NCBI GenBank assembly: GCA_020355105.1 | Contig: CP070658.1 | Coordinates: 1,941,192 to 1,958,045, forward strand | DNA length: 16,854 nt | Source: Candidatus Thorarchaeota archaeon | GTDB taxonomy: Archaea; Asgardarchaeota; Thorarchaeia; Thorarchaeales; Thorarchaeaceae | Direction of reading: 5' to 3' | Shown: positions 7,423-15,177 of the stretch, one piece after another | Numbering within the stretch: the stretch's first letter is position 1 | How the letters are laid out: every line of letters starts with the position of its first letter | The notes under the pieces: model-generated | The model's database searches: none | Told to the model about the DNA's origin: nothing | What the model saw: the letters and a program-made list of their open reading frames with translations, nothing else | Translations under genes and position numbers: made by a program

Positions 7423-7905
7423 CTAGTCTTGGCCCCGTTCAACCAATCCGGACCTGATGAGCCATTCCACTGCGCTCTGTACTCGATATGTTTCCTCTGT
7501 TCCTGCCTTCTCCATGATGTACTCGATTAGTCCTGGGCTCGACCCGCCGCCATGGACTCTCAAGTACTGCTGAACGAGTGAAAACAGAGCCGATCCTTCA
7601 AGGACCGCTGTGACTTGACTGAAGTCTTCTTCTCCAGGGGCACTGCTGCATAAGTTCACTGCGGCCGTAGTTGGCTTGTAGTGTCCTCTGCTCACATGCT
7701 CTAATAGACCAAGTTGAACCATGTATGAGTTGAGACCGGAGATTTGGGACCGTGCCAATCTTGTTATCCCCTTGACCTCTTTGAGATGAACAGGTTCAGT
7801 TCCATTGTTGCTCAGGATAACATAGGCCCTGACGACTCTTACTTGGTCTTCGAATCGAACACCAGAGGTCGGCACTAGAGTTGGTGGAGCTTCATCTTTG
7901 GTCAT
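7423..7905 (-). CDS. Winged-helix DNA-binding protein, probable transcription regulator
   Basis: A 160-residue protein with a winged-helix fold near residues 20-80. A helix with VVRAYVILSNNG is followed by a helix-turn-helix (LKEVKGITRLARSQISG), then a helix and wing ending in GLLEHVSRGHYKPT. A second, smaller helical module with a similar end (about 105-160, closing SAVEWLIRSGLVERG) looks like another winged-helix or dimerisation unit. The start is the ATG at 7903-7905, because GAAGGG lies six bases upstream; a TTG nine codons earlier (7930-7932) is open but unsupported. It follows the STAND-TPR gene on the same strand at 195 bases, and copy 2 of the 43-bp element lies about 70 bases upstream. 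Its targets are unknown. Confidence 0.7.
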   Translation of the reverse strand: MTKDEAPPTLVPTSGVRFEDQVRVVRAYVILSNNGTEPVHLKEVKGITRLARSQISGLNSYMVQLGLLEHVSRGHYKPTTAAVNLCSSAPGEEDFSQVTAVLEGSALFSLVQQYLRVHGGGSSPGLIEYIMEKAGTEETYRVQSAVEWLIRSGLVERGQD

Positions 7906-7974
7906 GATAATCCCTTCTGATACACATCTCAAACAACGCTCTACTATCAGTCTTGAGCAGGAGATGACAGCATC

Positions 7975-8017
7975 GTGAACTGAATCATGTCCGGAGCTTC
8001 GACATAAGACTTCCGAA
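7975..8017 (-). repeat. Dispersed 43-bp element, copy 2
   Basis: It matches 1575-1617 at 37 of 43 positions, in the same orientation, with only transitions between copies. On the minus strand one frame reads RKSYVEAPDMIQFTMLS and continues to a stop near 7948. A GTG six codons' reach upstream (VELRKSY...) would give a peptide of about 25 residues, but no ribosome binding site is evident. It lies between the stop of the STAND-TPR gene and the start of the winged-helix gene. The palindrome ACTTCcGAAGT is unique to this copy. Confidence 0.7.
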
Positions 8018-8040
8018 GTTCCACGATTCGCAAACTACTA

Positions 8041-8053
8041 CTTCTTCTCTGGC
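8041..8053 (-). repeat. 13-base motif shared by the 3' flanks of both STAND-TPR genes
   Basis: cttcttctctggc (plus strand) occurs here and at 15654-15666, each about 60 bases beyond the stop codon of a STAND-TPR gene. The equal spacing suggests that both genes derive from a duplication that included their downstream flank, or that the motif works in 3' end formation. Confidence 0.5.
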
Positions 8054-8100
8054 GTACAAGTGTGTGTTTGATGATGGGCTTGGAGAAACCACTGACTGTA

Positions 8101-11100
8101 CTACGTTGGCCCCGCAGGATTTACCTCTTCGTCCTCGTCCTCTGACCACCTCTCATTCTCAGGTAGACTGTCGACACCAAGCTCCTTGAGTCTGGCCATG
8201 GTACTCCGTAAGAGGTTGTCTGTTTTGTTGGTGTCTGAGAGTAGAAGTGCATAGTTGGAAAGGGCCGTTGCCAGTACATGTTGATGGACTGTCGGTGCCT
8301 TCGCGACCAGTTCTTCTCCAATATCAATGGCTTCACGAAAAGCATCCTCTGCCTCTGATGTTCGACCAGTTCGGGTGAGAATGATACCGAGGTTGCTGAG
8401 GGTCGATGCAAAACCGGGACTATGGGCAACTGGTGACTCTTTGACAAGCTCTTTGCGAATCTGGAGTGCCTCTCTGAGCGCGTCCTCTGCCTCTGATGGC
8501 CTATCTGTTACAGCCAGCAGGACGCCAAGATTGTTGAGTGTCGTGGCAACACGATAGAGAAAGTGTTCGGGGGATTTGTGAGAGAGTTGTTTCCTCATCT
8601 CGAGGGCCTCCAAAAGGGCCTCTTCCGCCTCCGATGTTCTCCCAGTCTGTCTGAGAAGGACTGCAAGATTGCTGAGAGTGGTGGCAACAAGGTCGGTAAG
8701 AAACACGACTTCTGGAGCCTTGTGACTAATCTCTCTTGCAGTATCAAGTGCCTCTCGGTACGCTTCCTCGGCCTCTGCGGTTCTCCCAGTCTGTCTGAGA
8801 AGAACAGCAAGGTTGTTGAGATTCCAGGACATCATGTGGTCGTATCTATCCGGAGACTTGGCGGATATCTTCCTGTTAATCTCAAGAGCCTCGCGGGATT
8901 TCTCTTCGGCCTCTGACGCTCTGCCAGTTCGCCTCAGAAGAACTGCGAAATCATGGAGAGTCCAAGCGACTTCCTTCGAAAATGCATCAGGTGCCTTTTC
9001 AGCAAGTTCTCCGAAGATGTCGAATGCCTCTAGGTATGCATCCTCCGCCTCTGAATATCTACAAGTCTGTGTGAATGGCACCGCTAAGCTGTTGAGAGTA
9101 TATGGGACCGTGTGCAAGAATGCCTCGGGCTCCTTCTTTGCCAGTCCTCGCCACAACTGAAGTGCCTCTTCGAAATGGTCAATCGCTTCAAGTGGTCTGT
9201 TCGTGTATCTCAGAACTTCACCAAGATTGAGAAGGCTGACACCGAGATCACGAACGTCAGAGAGATTGTCTGGCTTCTTACTGGCACGCTCTTTGCAGAT
9301 ATCAAGAACCTCTCGTAGGGTCCTCTCCCCTTCTGGACCCCTTCCTGTGAGGAAAAGTGCTGTGCTGATGTTACGTAGGGAAATCGTGATTCCTCTCATA
9401 GGGTCGTACATTTCCGTCGGGGCGGACTTCTCATAGAGTTGAAGTGCTTCTCGAGATGCTTTCTCGCCCTCTTCCAGTCTATTGACAGCCATCAGGAGCC
9501 AACCGAGATTGAAGAATGTCCAAGCCACATCCTGAGGACGGAAACCCAGTGTTGTTTCATCCAGCCTCCTATAGATTGCGAGGGCCTCCCGGTAAGATTC
9601 CTCGGCCTCGCGCACTCTATCGGTCCGGTAGAGTAGGAGACCAAGAAAGCTCAACGTTCGTGCAAAGTGGACCAAGAGTTCGTTTGGAATCCTCTCACCG
9701 AGCTCTCGAGATATCTCAAGCGCCTCCCTTAGAGCATGCTCACCGTCGGCTACTCTGAACATGTGGGTGAAGACGCATCCTCTCAGACCCTGCATCACCA
9801 CATGGCTCTCCTCAGTGTCGATTCTAACAGCATCAAGAAGTGCTAGCGCGTTAGAGAACTCATTTCTCCACATAAGGTCAGAAACAATGGACCCAAGGTC
9901 TGCTAATGCGCCCCTTTCTGCGGACAGTGCTCGAACTGATAGGGCCAATCCTAGTAGGGCATAGTCCGACTCTTCGGTCGAGGCCTTCTCGAGGGATTCA
10001 GCCACTTCACTTGTCGATTCTTGAAGCCGTTGACCAAGCTCAGCCACGATAAGATCTCTCGCAAGGCCGTGAAGTACCCATGTTCCGTCCCCCCACTCTC
10101 TGACAAAGCTCAGACTGATTAGCCTGTCCCAGTGGTCTGTCCTCATGCCCGGTGCAACAACGGTCATTATCCTTCTATCGAAGAAGGGCATAAGACCGGC
10201 CTTTTCAACCAAATCCAAGAGGTCATGGGCTTGGCCGAACAGTCTTCTCCAAGTCCTAAGGCGCACTGCCTCAAGCGTGTCTGCACGCAGGTCCTCCACA
10301 TCACTGAGTGATAGGCTTCCGGAGTCTGCGAGGTCACATATTGCGCCCACTACAAACGGATTTCCGCCGCTCACACTGACGATTCTGTCCTGAAGTTCAG
10401 GAGTCTCAATCTGTCGTTGATCAAGCAGCTCAATGCAACTATCTCTATCAAGCTCTGTCAGCTCAGATTCCTCAATCTTGATGTCCTCGATTGTCTTGCT
10501 GGGCAGGGCCTGTCTGCTTGCCAAGACTCCGACACAATTCGATAGCGAACTCAAAAACACATACCAGAGCTCGGCCTCAGTGATCTCTCTACCTCGATAG
10601 CGCCATCGGCGTTTCTCATTATCGACATCTTCGAACTGGTCGAGCAAGAACAGAATCGGCCTTTCGGAGGTCTTGCGCTTGTTCAGATCTTCAAGGAGAG
10701 CATCGAGATACAAGAACTCAGCGTGCCTTGGCTCTTTCCAGAGTATCTCAAGCAATCGCTGGATGTAGTCCTTGCCAAGACGGGTCTGTAGCCATCCGCC
10801 CAAGTCGCCATATCTCGATTTGAGCTTTGGACTCACCTTCGCTCCAATGGCACCAATCGCACCACCGATGCTTGCCAGAGAGCCAATGAATGGAATGGCC
10901 ATCACGACTTCCTTTGCCCATTCTCTACCCTTCTCTTTGACTGGCTCTACGCCCTCGACGAACCGCTGCCTAATCTGCCAGAGAACGTCGAATCTTCGCA
11001 GATTAGCACCAAGAAGGACTGCCCCCTTTGCAATAACATTCAGACGGCCATAGAAATCCGCATATTGCTCACAGTCAAGGCGGATGGTGTAATCGATTGT

Positions 11101-11265
11101 GTTCTTCCAATGGTCCAAGAGTGAACTCTTCCCTATTCCCCCGATCCCACGTAGATGGAGAACGACACTCTGTTCTTTGCAGCGCTCAAGTGCTTCTGCC
11201 ATCCAGTCGAGATACTCCTCTCGGTCGACGAAGATTCTCTCAGAAGGCTCGAAGTGTTCGTACAT
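8101..11265 (-). CDS. STAND-family NTPase with C-terminal TPR array
   Basis: A 1054-residue signal-transduction ATPase. The NTPase domain shows Walker A GIGGIGKS (residues 40-47), Walker B ILFLLD (204-209) with acidic FED after it, a sensor-like ASR (249-251) and the GGNP motif (300-303) typical of STAND proteins. A glycine-rich hydrophobic stretch (about 121-146, IPFIGSLASIGGAIGAIG) lies between Walker A and B, within a spacing longer than usual. A helical middle region (about 330-500) leads to about eleven TPR units with a period near 46-48 residues (consensus TLxNLAVLLRxTGRxxEAEEAxREALxI), longer than the 34 of canonical TPRs. The acidic tail carries RLKELGV, WSEDEDEE and NPAG. STAND proteins use TPRs as sensors or scaffolds and oligomerise on ligand binding; many act in defence or regulation. 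No separate effector domain is visible. The ATG at 11263-11265 begins the protein (MYEHFEPSER). Confidence 0.9.
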   Translation of the reverse strand: MYEHFEPSERIFVDREEYLDWMAEALERCKEQSVVLHLRGIGGIGKSSLLDHWKNTIDYTIRLDCEQYADFYGRLNVIAKGAVLLGANLRRFDVLWQIRQRFVEGVEPVKEKGREWAKEVVMAIPFIGSLASIGGAIGAIGAKVSPKLKSRYGDLGGWLQTRLGKDYIQRLLEILWKEPRHAEFLYLDALLEDLNKRKTSERPILFLLDQFEDVDNEKRRWRYRGREITEAELWYVFLSSLSNCVGVLASRQALPSKTIEDIKIEESELTELDRDSCIELLDQRQIETPELQDRIVSVSGGNPFVVGAICDLADSGSLSLSDVEDLRADTLEAVRLRTWRRLFGQAHDLLDLVEKAGLMPFFDRRIMTVVAPGMRTDHWDRLISLSFVREWGDGTWVLHGLARDLIVAELGQRLQESTSEVAESLEKASTEESDYALLGLALSVRALSAERGALADLGSIVSDLMWRNEFSNALALLDAVRIDTEESHVVMQGLRGCVFTHMFRVADGEHALREALEISRELGERIPNELLVHFARTLSFLGLLLYRTDRVREAEESYREALAIYRRLDETTLGFRPQDVAWTFFNLGWLLMAVNRLEEGEKASREALQLYEKSAPTEMYDPMRGITISLRNISTALFLTGRGPEGERTLREVLDICKERASKKPDNLSDVRDLGVSLLNLGEVLRYTNRPLEAIDHFEEALQLWRGLAKKEPEAFLHTVPYTLNSLAVPFTQTCRYSEAEDAYLEAFDIFGELAEKAPDAFSKEVAWTLHDFAVLLRRTGRASEAEEKSREALEINRKISAKSPDRYDHMMSWNLNNLAVLLRQTGRTAEAEEAYREALDTAREISHKAPEVVFLTDLVATTLSNLAVLLRQTGRTSEAEEALLEALEMRKQLSHKSPEHFLYRVATTLNNLGVLLAVTDRPSEAEDALREALQIRKELVKESPVAHSPGFASTLSNLGIILTRTGRTSEAEDAFREAIDIGEELVAKAPTVHQHVLATALSNYALLLSDTNKTDNLLRSTMARLKELGVDSLPENERWSEDEDEEVNPAGPT

Positions 11266-11416
11266 CCTCTGGACCCTACATCACGCGATGAAGTGCAATC
11301 GAACGGGTGTCACATAAGCTCGTCGGTACTAGTGATTGTATGGAGTCAAGTTTCTTAAAGCAGAGAAAGAGTATGATGAATTCAGACGCCTACATCACAC
11401 TCTTTTTCCAAATGTG

Positions 11417-12241
11417 CTAGAAGGGAGAGAATATCCCAGCGAAGACAATCCAAGCAAGCAAGGTCTTGGCCACCAAGCTCAGAACGATGTACATTCTCTC
11501 TCCGTAGAGGTAATCCTTCCACTTGCTGACTTTCTTGTATTGTAGAAGCATGTTCAATGCGAAGATGTTGAACAGGAAGAAGTACATGAAGATGATAATG
11601 TAGACAAAGGTTGGTGGTTGAGTTTCAGCCACGCTGATTGCTGCAGTGAAATAGCCAAATAGCACAAGCCATGGGGTGAAGCCAGATACGCATCCAAGAA
11701 CAAAAGGGCTCCACTTGGTCTTCTCAGTGTATTGATTGACTATCTCCATGAGATATCCGAACATTATCATCATGGCATTCAGTACAACGATCATGACCAG
11801 CGACCAAAGGTCCCAGATTCCTAAGAGAAATGTGATCAGGAAAATCATCACAGAGCTCGAAACGGAGTATTCATACCATCTGTAGGGATTCATCCCTTTC
11901 TTGAGATTAGCTACGTACTTGTCATTCAGGGGATAAGCAATCAGGAAATGAGCGAGTGCAGACATCAGTGGGAATGATGCAAGAATAACTCCGATGTTGG
12001 TCAACGTGAACAATACAGCAGGTGTCGGTTGCACAAGTATCTCGAAGGGATCTAAGCTGATGATTTGAAAATCCAGGTAGATTGTGTAGACGTCCTGTTC
12101 CCATTCTATGGTCAAACCCAAGAAGAGCATTAGTATTCCAGTGATTAGATGAAGAACTCCCGCGTAGAGATTGAACCTCTTCAGATACGGAAATGAAATC
12201 GGTGAGCCAGAGGAGGCTCCCATAGATTCCGCTTGCGTCAT
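11417..12241 (-). CDS. Heliorhodopsin
   Basis: A 274-residue seven-helix membrane protein with heliorhodopsin signatures. FNLYAGVLHLITGILM marks helix 1; a hydrophilic loop follows; SALAHFLIAYP and RWYEYSVSSSVMI mark helices 2-3; KWSPFVLGCVSGFTPW and PPTFVYIII mark helices 4-6; ERMYIVLSLVAKTLLAW is helix 7. Lys259 (in LVAKTLLAW) is the expected retinal Schiff-base lysine, and Glu124 (RWYEY) the counterion, at a spacing close to that in characterised heliorhodopsins (E107/K241 in 48C12). Heliorhodopsins sit inverted relative to type-1 rhodopsins, have slow photocycles and no settled function. I chose the ATG at 12239-12241; a GTG five codons earlier is possible, and no ribosome binding site is visible, so a leaderless transcript may be used. 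No retinal-synthesis gene is in the window. A TIGR04076 gene lies 87 bases upstream on the same strand. Confidence 0.9.
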   Translation of the reverse strand: MTQAESMGASSGSPISFPYLKRFNLYAGVLHLITGILMLFLGLTIEWEQDVYTIYLDFQIISLDPFEILVQPTPAVLFTLTNIGVILASFPLMSALAHFLIAYPLNDKYVANLKKGMNPYRWYEYSVSSSVMIFLITFLLGIWDLWSLVMIVVLNAMMIMFGYLMEIVNQYTEKTKWSPFVLGCVSGFTPWLVLFGYFTAAISVAETQPPTFVYIIIFMYFFLFNIFALNMLLQYKKVSKWKDYLYGERMYIVLSLVAKTLLAWIVFAGIFSPF

Positions 12242-12328
12242 AATAATCGCAAACACTGTTTTGGACTGTGATAAGAATCTCGTGGTTCGTTTCTGATTGC
12301 CTTCCGTAAGTTGGTTTGGTGATAGGTT

Positions 12329-12655
12329 TCAATCATTGATCTTCTCTAACCGAAATATGACCGGCCTCACACCGTCGCCACAGGCTACGTACGTCACATC
12401 GGGCCCCGGCCAGTCCATATCGATTAGATCAAACTTAGTCAGTCGGACTGTTAGGTCCCTCCAAGCCCACCCACAGAAACCGTCAGGCATCTTGAAGCTG
12501 TTTTCGGCAATGAACTCCTGTCCATCCTCGAAGAATTGGCAGGTCGGTATCTCCTTGCCTGATGAGGACTGAACTATCGGATGTCCGAAGACTTCTTCCG
12601 GGCTGTACCTTCTCACCACGGTTATCTTCATTCTTGGTAGTTTCATAGCCACCAT
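12329..12655 (-). CDS. TIGR04076-family protein of unknown function
   Basis: The 108-residue product matches the TIGR04076 pattern from end to end: KITVVRRYSPEEVFG at the N-terminus, C-x-F-F-E-D-G-Q-E-F in the middle, then MPDGFCGWAWRDL and a C-terminal CGDGVRPVIFRLEKI. Conserved cysteines (about residues 39, 61 and 92) are a family feature and might bind metal or act in redox chemistry, but no activity is established. It is soluble. ATG at 12653-12655 opens the frame; ATGs at codons 4 and 9 are also possible, and the family usually begins close to the KITV segment, so the true N-terminus may be a few residues shorter. It precedes the heliorhodopsin gene by 87 bases and could share its transcript. 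Confidence 0.85.
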   Translation of the reverse strand: MVAMKLPRMKITVVRRYSPEEVFGHPIVQSSSGKEIPTCQFFEDGQEFIAENSFKMPDGFCGWAWRDLTVRLTKFDLIDMDWPGPDVTYVACGDGVRPVIFRLEKIND

Positions 12656-12830
12656 CTACGCCGAGTGAGGACTGTACGCCCATTATTAGACTTGAGATTC
12701 GAGCCATCCAATTGTACAGATTGGAATCCCGTGCGCTGTAGTCTTGCCATCTTCTGGTCGACCTGCAGTCCGGAACATGAAGCGAATGTGTTAAAGTCCT
12801 AGACGGACCTAAGGCTGGGTGGGTGTAGGC

Positions 12831-13766
12831 GTGAAGATTGCGAAGAATGCACTAGAGGCGATTGGGAATACATCCATGGTGCAATTGAATAAGGTGGTTC
12901 CGCCGGACCACGCAAGAGTATTGGTGACACTGGAGTGGGAGAATCCCACGGGGAGCATGAAGGACCGTATGGCTCAAGCCATGATAGAAGAAGCAGAGAA
13001 GGATGGGCGACTTAATGTTGGTGGGACTGTCGTGGAGTATAGCGGAGGGAGCACGGGAACATCGCTGGCGCTCATCTGTGCTATCAAGGGGTATCGTCTC
13101 CGTATTGTTTCCTCTGATGAGTTTAGTCGAGACAAACGTGACCACATGAGGGCTCTAGGTGCGGAGGTGAGAATTGTCCCCAGCAGGGGTCGTGGAATCA
13201 CAAAGGAATTGGTTGAAGAGATGATAGAAACCGCCCGAAAGCTAAGTGATGAACCTGGCACGTATTGGACAGACCAACTGAGCAATAGCGACCACATATC
13301 TGGCTACTTCTCATTGGGTGAGGAGATATGGGAACAGACCGGCGGGCAGATCGATGCCTTTGTGCATGTTGTTGGGTCAGCCGCATCTCTCATTGGCACT
13401 TCAAGAGTCTTGAGGGAGCACAATCCAAAGATACGAATTGTCGCCGTTGAGCCGGACGAGTCTCCTGTCCTGTCGGAGGGAAAGAGCGGTTCGCATGGCA
13501 TAGGGGGTATCGGGATGGGGTTTGTCCCACCACTCTGGGATAGAAGCGTGGCTGATGAGATTGTGCGCATTCCAACCACTGAGGCCAAAGAGATGACTAG
13601 ACGGCTAGCGAGAGAAGAGGGGCTCTGTGCAGGCACGTCTTCAGGGGCAAATGTGGCAGCAGCCATCAGAGTTGCCAAGAATCTGGGCCCAGATGCAACA
13701 GTCGTGACGTTGTTGGTTGATTCGGGTCTGAAGTACTTGAGCACGGATCTCTACAAATCCAGCTAG
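12831..13766 (+). CDS. Cysteine synthase / CBS-like PLP-dependent enzyme
   Basis: A 311-residue fold-type II PLP enzyme. NPTGSMKDR contains the Schiff-base lysine (residue 44); YSGGSTGTSLA is the loop facing the cofactor; GGIGMGFVPP and GTSSGANVAAA are the usual later motifs, and DSGLKYLSTDLY closes the protein. The family makes cysteine or cystathionine by beta-replacement on activated serine. The GGSTG variant (SGNTG in classical CysK) belongs to a subfamily common in bacteria that I recall as annotated 'cysteine synthase family', so the exact acceptor and donor are unsure. There is no CBS domain or heme segment. I chose GTG at 12831, giving MKIAKNALEAIGNT after the G-rich ggtgggtg; a GTG at 12819 in frame would add four residues. 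A TATA-like gttaaag (12790-12796) lies upstream. The AcnX genes begin 165 bases downstream. Confidence 0.8.
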   Translation: MKIAKNALEAIGNTSMVQLNKVVPPDHARVLVTLEWENPTGSMKDRMAQAMIEEAEKDGRLNVGGTVVEYSGGSTGTSLALICAIKGYRLRIVSSDEFSRDKRDHMRALGAEVRIVPSRGRGITKELVEEMIETARKLSDEPGTYWTDQLSNSDHISGYFSLGEEIWEQTGGQIDAFVHVVGSAASLIGTSRVLREHNPKIRIVAVEPDESPVLSEGKSGSHGIGGIGMGFVPPLWDRSVADEIVRIPTTEAKEMTRRLAREEGLCAGTSSGANVAAAIRVAKNLGPDATVVTLLVDSGLKYLSTDLYKSS

Positions 13767-13886
13767 TGTAGTCCGTAGAGTTGGCGCGAGTTCTAGACTC
13801 TGGGAGTGCCTGAAACGAATGACTCACCCGCTAACACCTCTTCTCACTGATCTGGCATTCATGATAAAGTTGCTCAGAAACATGCC

Positions 13887-13894
13887 ATTTATCA
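13887..13894 (+). promoter_or_regulatory. Putative TATA box of the aconitase X genes
   Basis: The motif atttatca lies 38 bases before the ATG at 13932. Transcription from about 25 bases downstream would place the strong GGAGG (13921-13925) at the very start of the transcript. Confidence 0.35.
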
Positions 13895-13931
13895 TAGTCA
13901 GTGTGAACGGATTGTCCGCTGGAGGATTAGG

Positions 13932-15158
13932 ATGTTCCTTACAACGGAAGAAGAACAATCACTTCAGGGAGAGAACGGCGAAGCAATACAGCTCGCAATG
14001 TCGGTTCTCGTGAAGCTAGGGGAGATGTACGGCGCCGACAGGATGATACAAATCGAGAATGTTCACGTCGATGCCTCCAGCTATTATGGGATTTCTGATG
14101 CAGGGATGGAGTTCGTCGAGAAACTGGCAGGAACAGGGGCAACCTACAAGGTTCCCACAACACTCTGTATCGCGTCCATTGATTTTGAAAGCTGTTCTGA
14201 GTTTGGCGTTTCGGAGGAATGTGTCGAGAAACAGTTGAGAATCGCTCAAGCTCATTCAACGATGGGAGCAGACCCTACTTGGACTTGTGCTCCCTATCAG
14301 TGCGGTAGTTCAGTTGAGTTTGGACAGAGAATCGCGTGGGGTGAGTCAAACGCTATTGCCTTTGTCAATTCGGTGATTGGTGCTAGGACTATCAGATGTG
14401 CTGATTTTGTTGATATTTGTGCGGCAATTGCCGGTTTGATGCCCGAATTTGGCCTCTATCTTGATGATGAGCGAAAAGGAAGTATTCTCGTAAGACTAGA
14501 AGACCTAGACACCCGTCAATTCACATCTGCTGATTATGCGGCTCTGGGTTATTATGTGGGAGGGGTGGCAGACTCTCTCGTTCCTGTACTGGAGGGTGTG
14601 TCAAAGTCTGTTTCCGTAGACCAATTGAAGGCCTTCTCTGCTGCGGCATCAACGTCTGGCTCAATTGGTTTGTTCCACATTTCTGAGATCACACCGGAGG
14701 CCAAGAATCTCGACGAAGCATTTGGTGGGGAGAAGCCCTCAGAAACAGTGATTTTTGGAGAAGATGAACTTCGTGAAGCTAGACACAGTCTTGCGACTCA
14801 AGATGGAGCAGATCCCGAGATTGCGATTCTTGGCTGTCCCCACTATTCGGTGGAAGAGCTTGACGAAGTAGCACGGATCCTCAAGAACAAGCAAGTATCA
14901 CCGGACAAGCAGCTCTGGGTATTTACAAACAAGTGTGGCAAGCAAGAATCAGATAAGAAGGGAATCCTGGAGAAGATCGCTGAAAGCGGTGCAAAAGTCA
15001 TCTGTGACACCTGTTTTATCCTCTTTCCAACTCCAGCGTGGGAATTGGGTTCTATTGCGACTGATTCAGCGAAAATGGCGCATTATGCCCCGGGCCTTGG
15101 AGATTTTTGTGTTAGTTTCCTAGACAAGGAACAGTGCATTGAGAGTGTGACGAAATGA
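13932..15158 (+). CDS. Aconitase X large subunit, probable phosphomevalonate dehydratase large subunit
   Basis: A 408-residue protein of the aconitase X catalytic family (DUF521). In archaea the two-subunit form dehydrates mevalonate 5-phosphate to trans-anhydromevalonate 5-phosphate in the archaeal mevalonate pathway (established for Aeropyrum pernix), using an iron-sulphur cluster. Family landmarks are the opening LTTEEEQSLQGENG, VHVDASSYYGISDAG, PTTLC, TWTCAPYQCG (Cys119, Cys124), GESNAIAFVNSVIGART (137-153), GCPHYSVEEL, and CDTCF near the C-terminus. The usual GARTNREGGPS reads GARTIRCADFV (150-160), an odd change at a site that is normally well conserved. GGAGG (13921-13925) lies six bases before the ATG, a very good ribosome binding site. 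The small subunit follows at 19 bases. Because of the changed motif, a different hydroxyacid substrate is possible. Confidence 0.85.
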   Translation: MFLTTEEEQSLQGENGEAIQLAMSVLVKLGEMYGADRMIQIENVHVDASSYYGISDAGMEFVEKLAGTGATYKVPTTLCIASIDFESCSEFGVSEECVEKQLRIAQAHSTMGADPTWTCAPYQCGSSVEFGQRIAWGESNAIAFVNSVIGARTIRCADFVDICAAIAGLMPEFGLYLDDERKGSILVRLEDLDTRQFTSADYAALGYYVGGVADSLVPVLEGVSKSVSVDQLKAFSAAASTSGSIGLFHISEITPEAKNLDEAFGGEKPSETVIFGEDELREARHSLATQDGADPEIAILGCPHYSVEELDEVARILKNKQVSPDKQLWVFTNKCGKQESDKKGILEKIAESGAKVICDTCFILFPTPAWELGSIATDSAKMAHYAPGLGDFCVSFLDKEQCIESVTK

Positions 15159-15167
15159 GGTATGGTT

Positions 15168-15172
15168 GGTGA
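15168..15172 (+). promoter_or_regulatory. Ribosome binding site of the aconitase X small subunit
   Basis: GGTGA pairs with the archaeal 16S 3' end and is five bases from the ATG at 15178. It decides that start over the earlier TTG and GTG codons. Confidence 0.65.
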
Positions 15173-15177
15173 GAGAA

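Noticed and set aside
7930..7932. TTG start for the winged-helix gene
   Set aside because: The ATG at 7903-7905 has GAAGGG six bases upstream, while nothing supports the TTG.
8563..8916. Plus-strand frames of 65-117 codons opposite the STAND-TPR gene
   Set aside because: Antisense shadows produced by the repetitive TPR codons; their products are themselves repetitive and lack motifs.
8101..9800. Periodic DNA similarity of about 140 bases
   Set aside because: It follows the TPR protein repeats (46-48 codons) and is not an independent tandem or CRISPR repeat: there are no identical direct repeats with unique spacers.
12831..13766. GGSTG in place of SGNTG as a sign of an inactive enzyme
   Set aside because: I recall this variant as usual in the bacterial cysteine-synthase-like subfamily to which the whole sequence conforms, so it is a subfamily trait and not damage.
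13819..14013. 64-codon frame ahead of the aconitase X large subunit
   Set aside because: It overlaps the start of the well-supported large subunit gene, has no ribosome binding site and has no recognisable features.
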